Numbered from the stretch's first letter, positions 1-7,800 are shown. The stretch: 15,798 nucleotides of DNA from Peptococcaceae bacterium (GCA_031264885.1 JAISDM010000304.1:1-15798), one strand, 5' to 3'. Numbers and translations are program-made. Notes: generated by a model from the letters alone, not told the origin.

Positions 1-36
1 CGCGGTGACTGGTATTCCCTGTGTTACATGTGTACC

Positions 37-67
37 CTGTCATTCCGGGTCCCGCCCGGAATGACAG
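37..67. repeat. Perfect 13-bp inverted repeat (hairpin)
   Basis: Arms 37-49 (CTGTCATTCCGGG) and 55-67 are exact reverse complements around a 5-nt loop. No T-run follows on either strand, so it is not a classic intrinsic terminator. It could end transcription from a gene to the left of the window, or be a dispersed palindromic repeat. It lies about 140 bases upstream of the first gene. Confidence 0.7.
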
Positions 68-120
68 CCATTGGTGTGCGACGCGGATGCCCGGTTGCCC
101 GGTACGCGATTGCCGTGCAG

Positions 121-176
121 TCCAAGGGGTGGGCGGCAGGATGCCGCCCCTACGGAGGCATTCTGCCGCCTGGGAC
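121..176. repeat. Hairpin repeat, copy 1
   Basis: GGGCGGCA (131-138) pairs with TGCCGCCC (142-149) around a 3-nt loop, followed by CCTACGGAGGCATT. The same stem followed by CCTAC-R-GA-N-GCAT recurs at 9676-9706, and related forms occur at 6532-6600 and 6673-6691, so this is one member of a dispersed intergenic repeat family. It sits in the leader of the downstream operon and would be transcribed if the promoter lies to its left. I could not find a convincing -35/-10 pair in 1-205. Confidence 0.65.
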
Positions 177-205
177 CAGGATCAACACATTTTTTTGAGG
201 GGCAT

Positions 206-1582
206 ATGAAACGTTTAAGGCTGTGGATGGTCATTTGTATATGCGCCGTTATTTTGTGCGCGGCGCCGGCGCCGGCTGTTTTTGCCGATTCGGTGACGGA
301 TACGCTGGCGGTTTATGTGGGGTATTATGGCGGCCCGTATTATCTGAAACAGGAATATCACTGGACGGAGCTCGACGATTTGTACGGCGGCGCGCTGGAC
401 ACACATGAGGCGGCCTACAGCTATTACAGCGGCAGCCGCGTCGCGGTGGATTCGGCGCGGGGGTTTTATTTGTCGGATTTCCTGCAATACGCGGGAGTGG
501 ACTTGAATTCCACGGCTTCCCTGGATTTTTACACGAAAGACCATACGTCGGGGGCATACCGGTCGTTTACAAAATACGCCATGCTCGACGCGCCGAGGTA
601 CTATTTCCCGAACATGACGGTAGACGAAGCGACGGAGGAACTCGCGCCGCGGGGCGGCGGATCCCTGTGGGACGGCGCGCTGCAGGTGGAGACCATGATG
701 GCGCTGGAGGACAACTGGGAATGGGACGCCGAGGGCACGAACTTCACGAATCCCGGCACGTCAAGCCGCTTCCGGCTGCTTTTCGGGCAGCTTGAGCCCG
801 CGGAGGCCATGACCAGCGCTTCCGCGAAATATGTTTACGCCATATATGTGACCTTCTCGGGCATGCCCATACTCACCGCGGAGGAACAGGACTTATCCGT
901 CAAAATCGGCAGCGATTACCGCGTCACCGTCAATGTGGCGGCCGAGGACAGCCTGCTGGACGAATATGTAAAGGACAATCTCGTCTGGAGTTCCAACAAT
1001 ACCGACGCGGTAGAGGTGGATATGTACGGGAACCTGAAGGTGAAGCAAAACGGCGAGGCGGTGGTGACGGTCACGTTCGGGGAAACCTCCGCTTCTGTGG
1101 TGGTCGCCGTGGACGGCGAGGCCGACGGCGGAAGCGGCGGGGACAGCGGGAACGGCGGCGGCTTAGCGGAGCGTGAGAACGGCGGCGGTTCTCCGGAGAA
1201 TGAAAACGGCGAAGGCGGCGGAAACGCTGAAAGCGGCGAACCGCAGAGTTCTGAAAGCCGCGATGGGGCGGAAGCGGTCTCCTTCTCGGAAAACAGCGCC
1301 GGTGTGTATATTCTTTCCTCGGAACTCATGGCGCGGACAGAATACGCGGAATGGGTGAACAGTATTCTGCGGCATGAGGTCACGACGGACAGCGCTGCCG
1401 GCGGCGTGGCCAATTGGCGGGACGGCCCGATGGAGGACGGCGCGGAAGCGCTGAGAGTACAAATCACAGCGTACGGCTCGTGGCCTGTCTACGCCGGAGC
1501 GGGCGCGCTGTTTTTGCTGGGCTTGTTCGGCGGGGCCGCGTCGTTTAAATTTCATATGGGCAGAGGTGGTATGAAAAATTGA
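206..1582 (+). CDS. Exported Ig-like-domain protein with C-terminal membrane anchor
   Basis: 458 residues. The start at 206 is chosen because a signal peptide follows directly (MKRLRLW, hydrophobic core 8-20, cleavage near PAVFA-D at 27) and GAGGGG stands 3 nt upstream; an in-frame start at 71 would put 45 unlikely residues before it. Residues about 30-220 form an aromatic-rich domain (YYGGPYY, RGFYLSDFLQYAGVDLNS, APRYYFPNM) that I associate from memory with clostridial Ig-like surface proteins and that faintly recalls the sulfite-oxidase molybdopterin fold; this is weak. Residues about 223-302 look like a BIG2 Ig-like domain (LVWSSNNTDAVEV). A Gly/Ser/Glu/Asn-rich linker spans 303-357. A transmembrane helix at about 427-447 is followed by a short basic tail (KFHMGRGGMKN), so the bulk should be outside. 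It is the first gene of the operon and overlaps the channel gene by 4 nt. It may be the part moved by the stator; function unknown. Confidence 0.85.
   Translation: MKRLRLWMVICICAVILCAAPAPAVFADSVTDTLAVYVGYYGGPYYLKQEYHWTELDDLYGGALDTHEAAYSYYSGSRVAVDSARGFYLSDFLQYAGVDLNSTASLDFYTKDHTSGAYRSFTKYAMLDAPRYYFPNMTVDEATEELAPRGGGSLWDGALQVETMMALEDNWEWDAEGTNFTNPGTSSRFRLLFGQLEPAEAMTSASAKYVYAIYVTFSGMPILTAEEQDLSVKIGSDYRVTVNVAAEDSLLDEYVKDNLVWSSNNTDAVEVDMYGNLKVKQNGEAVVTVTFGETSASVVVAVDGEADGGSGGDSGNGGGLAERENGGGSPENENGEGGGNAESGEPQSSESRDGAEAVSFSENSAGVYILSSELMARTEYAEWVNSILRHEVTTDSAAGGVANWRDGPMEDGAEALRVQITAYGSWPVYAGAGALFLLGLFGGAASFKFHMGRGGMKN
1562..1569 (+). promoter_or_regulatory. Ribosome binding site deciding a TTG start
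   Basis: AGAGGTGG lies inside the end of the upstream gene, 9 nt before TTG at 1579. It supports starting the channel subunit at the TTG that overlaps the preceding TGA. Confidence 0.6.
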
Positions 1583-2274
1583 CAACTACAGCCGCGGCAG
1601 CGGCGGAACCGTTCCGGCTGCCGGATATTCTCAGGACGCTGGCGGCGCCGCTGGAGGCGCCGGTGATCGTTGTTCTGATCATCTGCGCGGGCGGGGCGGT
1701 TCTGCTGCTCGGATGGATGATCGGCGAATATTTTACGGAGCGCCGGCATTTGAAAGTGAGTCTGCCGCGTCTTTTGGATGAACTCCAGGGGGGCGCCGCG
1801 CCCGCGGAAGAATGTATCGCGCGCAGCGGCCTTTTGCGCAGACAGAAGGAAGCCCTGCTTGAGCTGAGCGCGCATCCCGGATTCTCGGCGCAGACGCGGG
1901 AGGCGCTGGCTGTGCGGCTCATGGAGCAGGAGCAGGCGCGTTACGACGGGATATTGCGCTGGTCGGAACTCATCGCCCGCCTGGGTCCTATGTTCGGCTT
2001 GCTCGGCACGCTGATACCGCTGGGCCCGGGCATCATCGCTTTGGGGCAGGGGGATACTTATACCTTGTCCAATTCGCTGCTGACGGCTTTTGACACCACC
2101 ATAACGGGTCTCGTCAGCGCGGCCGCGGCGACGGTGGTCTCAAGCGTCCGCCGCGCTTGGTACAAGGATTATATGTCGATTCTTGAGACCGCCGCGGAAA
2201 GCGTGTTGGAGAAGGAGAATCAGAGAGGGAGGGCCGGAGATGGAAAGGAAGCTGACGGCAAAACGGAAGAATAG
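1579..2274 (+). CDS. MotA/TolQ/ExbB-type proton channel protein
   Basis: 231 residues, TTG start in a TTGA overlap with the previous stop. The topology fits the ExbB/TolQ family: TM1 about 27-48, a cytoplasmic loop of about 85 residues, TM2 about 136-156 carrying the hallmark GPMFGLLGTLIPL, and TM3 about 166-189 with TTITGL. Thr173/Thr174 sit where ExbB and TolQ carry conserved polar residues lining the proton path. Family members form a pentamer around an ExbD/TolR dimer and turn proton flow into mechanical work. The C-terminus is charged and its coding sequence overlaps the next gene by 35 nt, implying translational coupling to the likely partner subunit. The neighbours contain no flagellar genes, TonB or Tol-Pal, so the driven component is not evident. 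Family call secure, role inferred. Confidence 0.9.
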   Translation: MTTTAAAAAEPFRLPDILRTLAAPLEAPVIVVLIICAGGAVLLLGWMIGEYFTERRHLKVSLPRLLDELQGGAAPAEECIARSGLLRRQKEALLELSAHPGFSAQTREALAVRLMEQEQARYDGILRWSELIARLGPMFGLLGTLIPLGPGIIALGQGDTYTLSNSLLTAFDTTITGLVSAAAATVVSSVRRAWYKDYMSILETAAESVLEKENQRGRAGDGKEADGKTEE

Positions 2275-2578
2275 CGTGGCGGAAGCGCCTGTGAACCCGA
2301 TGGAGGGGATCGCGAATCTCGCCGATGTGATGCTCGTGCTCGCCGTGGGGATTATGCTGGCCCTTGTCATCAACTGGAACGTGGATCTGGCGGTGGTGAG
2401 CGCCGCGAACAAGACCGAGGCGCAAATCGACCGGTCGGAGGCGCTCACCTTTGAGGAGGACGACATCCGGCCCGCCGATATGAGCGGCGATCCGGAGGGG
2501 GCGGAGATGAAAAAACTCGGCGTCGTATACTATGATGAAAGCACCGGCACTTATTATTTAATGGAATCGGAGGAGTGA
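2240..2578 (+). CDS. DUF2149 protein, probable ExbD/TolR-like stator partner
   Basis: 112 residues. ATG at 2240 is preceded by a purine-rich GGGAGGG-type site at 2227-2233; an in-frame start at 2183 lies deep in the upstream gene and is less likely. A short basic N-terminus is followed by NPMEGIANLADVMLVLAVGI and a single transmembrane helix at about 24-45. LADVMLVL closely resembles the ExbD helix motif IDVMLVLL, placing Asp29 where ExbD/TolR have their proton-carrying Asp. A small extracytoplasmic acidic region ends in VVYYDESTGTYYLM. DUF2149 proteins, as I recall, accompany ExbB-like genes in methanogens and clostridia. The 35-nt overlap with the channel gene and 1-nt gap before the giant surface protein support one assembly. 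Its periplasmic part, about 65 residues, is shorter than in ExbD. Confidence 0.82.
   Translation: MERKLTAKRKNSVAEAPVNPMEGIANLADVMLVLAVGIMLALVINWNVDLAVVSAANKTEAQIDRSEALTFEEDDIRPADMSGDPEGAEMKKLGVVYYDESTGTYYLMESEE
2568..2574 (+). promoter_or_regulatory. Ribosome binding site of the giant surface protein
   Basis: CGGAGGA overlaps the last codons of the DUF2149 gene and stands 5 nt before ATG 2580; the two genes are separated by one base, so translation is coupled. Confidence 0.6.
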
Positions 2579-2579
2579 C

Positions 2580-5500
2580 ATGAAGCGGTTACTGTTTATC
2601 CCATCCGGCGGACGCGTCCGGCGGTCTGACGGCGCCGCGCCGCGCTGTTTTGGCGGCGCGCTGAAATTGTTCTTTTGGATCGCGTCGGTATGCCTCTTTT
2701 TGTCCGCGCCGGCCGCGGAGGCATGGGCGGCGGGCGCGCCTTGGGACGGGACTGTGGACGTGTCCTGGTACGCCCCGGATCAGACGGAGTTTTTCATAGA
2801 CACTCCGGCGAAGCTGGCGGGGCTGGCGGCGCTGGTCAACGGCATGACGGATCCTGGCTGTCCGGAGATCATCGGCGGCAAGCCGTATATATCGGCCAAG
2901 GCTTACGCGGGCGTGATGCTTGTGGGCGCGGGCGGCGGCAATGTGTCGGACACCGTCTATGTCAGCGACATTGACTTTGCGTACAAAACGGTGTACCTGA
3001 CCGCCGATCTGGACATGGGCGGCGTGTATAACAGCGCCTCCGGGACCTGGAGCGGCCCGAACTGGACGCCTGTGGGCGGAAAGTATTCCATGAAGGTGGG
3101 CGAGATCAAGGGCGACAGCCTGGTTCTGGACGCGCGTTTCAACGGCGTATTCGACGGGCAGGGGTACACCGTTTCCAATATCTATTGCGACCGTTTCGCG
3201 GAAAAAGGCTTTCCCTACAGTCAGTGTGTGGGACTCATCGGCTTCCTCGGCGGCGCGTCCGATCTGAACCCGAAGATCACAGGCGAATTTGCGGACGGCT
3301 GGCAGCCCGCTGTCCGGAATGTGGTTGTGGGAAAGGGTTATATTTACGGCCGGCGCATGGTGGGCGGCATTGTCGGGCGCGTGGGGGAAACCAACTACGG
3401 CGTCGTCATCGAAAACTGCGCCAACAACGCGGCGGTTCACAACACCGACTCCAAGGGGATCGGCGGGATCATCGGCGCGGGCTGGGGGATGGGTTTTGTC
3501 CGCAATTGCTACAATACCGGAAACGTTACCACCACTTACGCCTGTCCCGCGGGGGGAATATGCGGCAGCAACAACGGCCTGAGCATATACAATTGCTACA
3601 ATACGGGCAAAATTGACAGCAACGGGCAGAAGCGCGGCCGCGGTATCGGGGGGCATGACGCGGGATCTTACACCGTAACGAACTGCTATTACCTTGAGGG
3701 CAGCGACGACGATCCCGACAGCCGGGGCTGGTACAAAGGCGCCAGCAAAAAAATAACCGTCAGCGTATCGGCGCTGCCGGAGGCGGAAATGAGGTCGGCA
3801 TCTTTCGCCGGCATGCTGAACGCGTCCGGGAACGCCTTCGTTTCGGATACGGGGAACGTCAACGGCGGCTATCCGGTGCTGTATTTTCAAGCCGGGGGCG
3901 CCTTCGCCTCTTCCAGTTTTGAGGTCGAGGCCGTACAGTCTGAGTTTGGCGGCAGTATTTCCGCCGATGTAACGGGGAAGGCGCCGGCGGGAAAAACGGT
4001 GACCCTGACCGCCGAGCCCGAGGCGGGTTATCTCTTGAAGTATTATACCTTGAACGGCGAACGGCTGGAATCGGCGTTTTTTACACTCAGTCAGGACAGC
4101 GCGGCGAGCGCCGTGTTCGGCAAGGTCGTCCCCGTCGGCGTGAGCCTTCCCTCAAGCGACGAATATTATCTGGCCGTGACGAGGACGGGGTACAAAATGT
4201 CCGGCGGCGAAATGGTTTATGTGACCGGCGACCCCATCTCAGACGGGGACACGGTTCTGGAAGGCAATATCCTGACCGTCCGGGCCGCGGGCTGGGACGA
4301 TGTCTTTCCTCAGGACGTCCATTATGAATATACCGATGATTTTACCGTGACCGGAACCAATGCCGTGAAGAATCCGGACGGGACTTTTACCGTGGACGGA
4401 AGCGGCGGCGTGTCCATCGGCGTAACCCGCGGCGCGCAGCTCAAATCCTGGCTGAGCGGGGCGGACACGAGCTGGTATGTGGGGGAGCGGAGCGAATACA
4501 TTTTGCAAAGCGGGGCGGAGCTGGCCGGCGTCGCCTTCCTTGTGAACCGTGAGGGCGTCACCTTTGAAGGCGTGACGGTCTATCTCGACGGCGACATTTC
4601 GCTGAATAATACCGACGGCACGGCGGGGATCCGCGTGTGGAAGGCCATCGGCGCGAACACCACAAGGGCGTTCAAAGGGACGTTTGACGGCAAGGGGCAT
4701 GTCATACGGGACATGACGGCGTATAACGACGGCAGCTACGCCGGCCTCTTCGGTTACTGCGCGGGGGCGGCGATACGGAATGTGACCGTGGCGGGTACGG
4801 TGGAGGGCAAGGCGGCCTCGTCTTACGCGGCGGGGATTGTGGCCTACGCGGCGGGCAGCGTCATTGAGAACTGCGTCAACCGCGCGTCTGTGACCGCTTC
4901 CGGCACAGGGGCCGCCGGGATAGCGGCCTACATAAGCGAGGAATCCACGGTCGCCGGCTGTGTCAATCGGGGGACGGTCAGCGGAACCACCGGCGTCGGC
5001 GGCATCGTGGGGATATCCTACACAGGCGGGGACACAATCACCGGCTGCGTCAACTATGGCGCGGTCAAAGCCGCGGGAGAAGGCGCCTACGGCGTCGGCG
5101 GCGTCGCCGGGCGGCTGGCCGGGACGGCGGCGGGCTGCGCGAATTACGGGGCTGTTGACAGCGCCGACCGGTATACGGGCGGCATCGCCGGATACGCCAC
5201 GGCGAAGAATCTGTCCGCTGTGAAAAACTCCCTGAACGCCGCCGGCGTCAGTTCAAACTGCGGGCATAAGGACGCGGCGCTGGGCGGTCTGGTGGGCTAT
5301 GGGCAGTATCTGACCCTCGCGAACTCCAAAAACAGCGGAACCGTCACGAAAGCCGCGGCCTTCGCGTCGGCGAACTTTGGCGAAACCGTCGGGCGCTCCG
5401 GCGCGGTGACGGAAACGCCTTTGACCGACGAGAGCGTGTTCCCCAAGCCGGAGGCGGATACGCCGCCGCCTGCGCTGTCGCCGCCGTCCGGGTCGCCCGG

Positions 5501-6479
5501 GTCGTCCGGGTTGGCGTCAGGCGCTTCAGGCTCAGGCCCGTACAAGATTACCTTTATGGCGGACGGGAAGACGGTCGAAGCCGTGACGTACACGCCGGGA
5601 GAGAAGCCGGCGGCGCCGGCGCTGCCCCAGAAGGCGGGATATACGGCGCGCTGGGAAGATTATGAGACGGAGCCGCCGCGGAACATCACCGTCCGCGCGG
5701 TTTACCGCCAAATCAACGCGCGCGGCGGAGACGACATACAGGCGGACGGAACCTACTTCCTGGGATTCTACGCCAGCGGTCTCCTGACAGTCGGCGGCGG
5801 GCTGGACGTCGTTCTCGACGGCTCAAACGGTCTTTGTGAAAACCTGGCGGTCACTGTCGGCGGGGGGACGAAGCTGACGCTGCGGAATGTGAACATCACC
5901 GGCGCGTCGGCCGTTCTGACGACGGAGGGCGGCGTCATTCGATTCGAGGGCAAAAACACACTCGCTTCCGTGAGCGACGTCAAGGGCAATCTGAATCCCG
6001 CCCTCATGGTGAACGGCGACACGGAGCTGACCGGCGCCGGCTCGATGATCATTCAAGCGGGGATCAACAACAGCGCCGTCAAAGTCGCCGCCGGCAAAAC
6101 CCTGACGCTGTCCGCGGGGGATGTGACCGTCGTCAAAACCGAGATGCTCGGCGAAGCCGGCGGAGCGGTACACGCCCCCGGCGGAACCGTCAAAATCAGC
6201 GGCGGGACCTTGACCGGCCGGACGAACAGCGACAATGTGGCGGTGGTCTTCGCGAAGAACGCCGCGGTCAGCGGCGGCTTCCTGCGCCTGGAAGCGGAAC
6301 GCTCGCCATACGTCTTGCAAGCGGAGCGCGCCGTTTTCGACGGCGGCGAGCTGTACGCCGTCGGACACAGCGGCAACAGCGCCGCGGAAAGCATGTATTA
6401 CTACGGCAGGGACGCGGTATCCGGGCTCGCCGGCGCGGTGAAGGGGACATTCGCCTCCGCGCCTCCGTCCGCCGGCTGA
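2580..6479 (+). CDS. Giant secreted repeat protein: GLUG beta-helix, InlB-type repeats, carbohydrate-binding-like C-terminus
   Basis: 1299 residues. A long signal peptide with hydrophobic core at about 28-45 ends near AEAWA-A at 51. Two related modules follow. The first starts at 60 (DVSWYAPDQTEFFI.. AKLAGLAALVN, then FNGVFDGQGYTV at 187) and the second at 629 (DTSWYVGERSEYIL.. AELAGVAFLVN, then FKGTFDGKGHVI at 698). Each carries GLUG-type repeats such as VGGIVG, IGGIIG, TGGIAG and LGGLVG, typical of right-handed beta-helix adhesins. Residues about 446-516 resemble a divergent InlB B-repeat. A Pro/Ser/Gly linker at 956-985 leads to an InlB/Flg_new-like repeat (987-1044). Residues about 1053-1250 are short beta-strand repeats resembling the Cthe_2159-type carbohydrate-binding fold. 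No LPXTG, SLH, choline-binding repeat or C-terminal helix is seen, so anchoring is unexplained. It is the last gene of the operon; a ligand-capture or adhesion role is inferred. Confidence 0.88.
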   Translation: MKRLLFIPSGGRVRRSDGAAPRCFGGALKLFFWIASVCLFLSAPAAEAWAAGAPWDGTVDVSWYAPDQTEFFIDTPAKLAGLAALVNGMTDPGCPEIIGGKPYISAKAYAGVMLVGAGGGNVSDTVYVSDIDFAYKTVYLTADLDMGGVYNSASGTWSGPNWTPVGGKYSMKVGEIKGDSLVLDARFNGVFDGQGYTVSNIYCDRFAEKGFPYSQCVGLIGFLGGASDLNPKITGEFADGWQPAVRNVVVGKGYIYGRRMVGGIVGRVGETNYGVVIENCANNAAVHNTDSKGIGGIIGAGWGMGFVRNCYNTGNVTTTYACPAGGICGSNNGLSIYNCYNTGKIDSNGQKRGRGIGGHDAGSYTVTNCYYLEGSDDDPDSRGWYKGASKKITVSVSALPEAEMRSASFAGMLNASGNAFVSDTGNVNGGYPVLYFQAGGAFASSSFEVEAVQSEFGGSISADVTGKAPAGKTVTLTAEPEAGYLLKYYTLNGERLESAFFTLSQDSAASAVFGKVVPVGVSLPSSDEYYLAVTRTGYKMSGGEMVYVTGDPISDGDTVLEGNILTVRAAGWDDVFPQDVHYEYTDDFTVTGTNAVKNPDGTFTVDGSGGVSIGVTRGAQLKSWLSGADTSWYVGERSEYILQSGAELAGVAFLVNREGVTFEGVTVYLDGDISLNNTDGTAGIRVWKAIGANTTRAFKGTFDGKGHVIRDMTAYNDGSYAGLFGYCAGAAIRNVTVAGTVEGKAASSYAAGIVAYAAGSVIENCVNRASVTASGTGAAGIAAYISEESTVAGCVNRGTVSGTTGVGGIVGISYTGGDTITGCVNYGAVKAAGEGAYGVGGVAGRLAGTAAGCANYGAVDSADRYTGGIAGYATAKNLSAVKNSLNAAGVSSNCGHKDAALGGLVGYGQYLTLANSKNSGTVTKAAAFASANFGETVGRSGAVTETPLTDESVFPKPEADTPPPALSPPSGSPGSSGLASGASGSGPYKITFMADGKTVEAVTYTPGEKPAAPALPQKAGYTARWEDYETEPPRNITVRAVYRQINARGGDDIQADGTYFLGFYASGLLTVGGGLDVVLDGSNGLCENLAVTVGGGTKLTLRNVNITGASAVLTTEGGVIRFEGKNTLASVSDVKGNLNPALMVNGDTELTGAGSMIIQAGINNSAVKVAAGKTLTLSAGDVTVVKTEMLGEAGGAVHAPGGTVKISGGTLTGRTNSDNVAVVFAKNAAVSGGFLRLEAERSPYVLQAERAVFDGGELYAVGHSGNSAAESMYYYGRDAVSGLAGAVKGTFASAPPSAG

Positions 6480-6506
6480 TACGGCGGTCCGGGGTATCCC
6501 TGGGTT

Positions 6507-6691
6507 CGGGCGGGACCGTCCGAAAACAAACGGGCGGATTGCCATCCGCCCCTACGGCGCCGTGAATAATGCGTCCGTAGGGGGCGGCGGCGGACGCCCC
6601 GCGGTGGTTCGCCCCCGGTTCCCCCCGTGGGGGCACGGCATGCCGTGCCCCGTCCCGTTTCCGGACGGTCCCGGGCGGCAGAACGCCGCCC
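6507..6691. repeat. Convergent intergenic block of palindromes and inverted repeats
   Basis: The 242-base gap between converging genes holds no gene. GGGACCGTCCG at 6512-6522 recurs inverted at 6662-6672. Between these lie a hairpin with arms 6532-6539 and 6544-6551 (GGGCGGAT/ATCCGCCC), an inverted repeat of CCGCCCCTACGG (from 6547) with CCGTAGGGGGCGG (ending about 6587), and a perfect 22-bp palindrome at 6630-6651 (half-site GGGGCACGGCA). A further stem GGGCGGC/GCCGCCC lies at 6673-6679 and 6685-6691. These may end transcription from both sides despite lacking U-tracts. Parts match the hairpin repeats at 131-149 and 9676-9706. Confidence 0.7.
6630..6651. repeat. Perfect 22-bp palindrome
   Basis: GGGGCACGGCA (6630-6640) is followed at once by its exact reverse complement (6641-6651). 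It could form a loopless cruciform, act as a bidirectional transcription barrier, or bind a dimeric protein. It lies midway between the convergent surface operon and the importer genes. Confidence 0.7.
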
Positions 6692-6721
6692 CTGCGGAAA
6701 CATCATTCCGGCGCCTGATTC

Positions 6722-7798
6722 TTAATTTTTGCCCGTAGAATTCGCCAGAAACGCGTCCGCTTCGCCGGCGAGGTCGCAGCCCCAAAACAGGCTGTAGAAT
6801 TCCCGCGTTTTGTCGGCCATATCGTAATCGTACACATCCGGATAGAGCAGATTGCCCAGCCACCAGACGCCCAGAACCATATTCACCGACGGCGGATTGG
6901 ACATCCAGTTGTAGGGGAGGCCGGGGATCTCATAGTACCGGCCTTCGCGGACGGCGGACAGCTCCAGCCAGACCGGGTCGCTGCCCACATCGCTGTAGAC
7001 GCTGCCGGTGGCAAACAGGATCACGTCCGGATCGAAGAGATAAAGCTGTTCCATGCTGATGGTATTGCCGCCGCCGCTGTTGCGGATATCTTCCACAACG
7101 ACGGCGTTCACCGCGCCTACGAGGGGGATCACCTGGGACTGGACGGATCCTGACGCGTTGGTGTTAAGCCCGGTGGCGCCGGAGGTGTACATGACGGAGA
7201 GCCGGTCCTCTTCGCTGATTTTGGCGGAGTTTGCGGCTGCCGCCGCAAGGGTGTCCTCGATATACGCGGCCAGCTGTTCGGCTTTCCCGGTTTTGCCCGC
7301 GAGGAGTCCGCCCAAGGTTCGGTACGCCTCCGCCATGTGCGCCAGGTCGGCCTCGATGAATAGGGTGGGGATGCCCGTCTGCTTCTGCACCATGTCCATA
7401 TCCTTGTCTATGCCGTCCTTTTTATCGCCCAGGTCGATGACGACCTGGGGCGCCGCGTCGAGGAGCGCCTCCAGGTTCAGCGTACTCTTGCTGCCGTAGA
7501 ACTGCCCCGTGGTGGGCAGTGTGAGCAGGACTTGGGGCAGGTATTTATACTGGCTGCTGGAGGGCGTGCTGCCGGCCGACACCAGGTATTCGGGCGCGAT
7601 GGTTGCCAGGAGCATGGTGGCCACGGCGCCGCTTGGGGCGACGCGGGTGATGTCCCGGGGAAGCGTGACCTGTCTGCCCGAGGAGTCCGTAAACACAAAG
7701 GTGTCTTCTCCCGCCGCCGTAGGCGCGCCGGCGCAGCCGGGCAGGCACGCGGCGAGCAAAATGGCGGCGGTGAGGACCCATGCCGTCCTTCGGATCAT
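6722..7798 (-). CDS. FecCD-type ABC importer substrate-binding lipoprotein
   Basis: 358 residues from ATG 7798, chosen because AGAGAGG stands 7 nt upstream; a TTG two codons earlier (7804) overlaps the ATPase stop but would have only a 2-nt spacer. The signal peptide ends in a lipobox, LLAAC (Cys18), with LPGC (Cys22) as alternative. The rest fits the class III periplasmic-binding fold of chelate importers: FVFTDSSGRQVTLP at the start, NLEALLDAAPQVVIDLG, and near the end PYNWMSNPPSVNMVLGVWWL, typical of clostridial and archaeal iron-type binding proteins. The ligand (siderophore, haem, corrinoid, molybdate or other) cannot be told from sequence. It is the last gene of the three-gene importer operon and converges on the surface operon. 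Confidence 0.9.
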   Translation of the reverse strand: MIRRTAWVLTAAILLAACLPGCAGAPTAAGEDTFVFTDSSGRQVTLPRDITRVAPSGAVATMLLATIAPEYLVSAGSTPSSSQYKYLPQVLLTLPTTGQFYGSKSTLNLEALLDAAPQVVIDLGDKKDGIDKDMDMVQKQTGIPTLFIEADLAHMAEAYRTLGGLLAGKTGKAEQLAAYIEDTLAAAAANSAKISEEDRLSVMYTSGATGLNTNASGSVQSQVIPLVGAVNAVVVEDIRNSGGGNTISMEQLYLFDPDVILFATGSVYSDVGSDPVWLELSAVREGRYYEIPGLPYNWMSNPPSVNMVLGVWWLGNLLYPDVYDYDMADKTREFYSLFWGCDLAGEADAFLANSTGKN

Positions 7799-7800
7799 GT

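Noticed and set aside
11..36. TTACATGTGTA as an operator for the motor operon
   Set aside because: The symmetry is imperfect, it is single-copy here, and no -10/-35 pair accompanies it.
71..205. Upstream in-frame extension of the first CDS
   Set aside because: It translates the hairpin repeat region, lacks a ribosome binding site, and would bury the clear signal peptide that begins at 206.
916..1467. 183-codon minus-strand open frame
   Set aside because: The Ser/Pro-rich translation is the antisense of the Gly/Glu-rich linker; no start signal.
2589..3890. 433-codon minus-strand open frame
   Set aside because: It is fully antisense to the signal peptide and GLUG region of the surface protein; the composition is His/Arg/Ala-rich with no domain, typical of a GC-rich shadow frame.
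5823..6545. 240-codon minus-strand open frame
   Set aside because: It is antisense to the carbohydrate-binding-like end of the surface protein, with no recognisable motif.
6480..6721. CRISPR-like repeats in the convergent gap
   Set aside because: Repeats are inverted and of unequal length and spacing; no spacer pattern and no cas genes.
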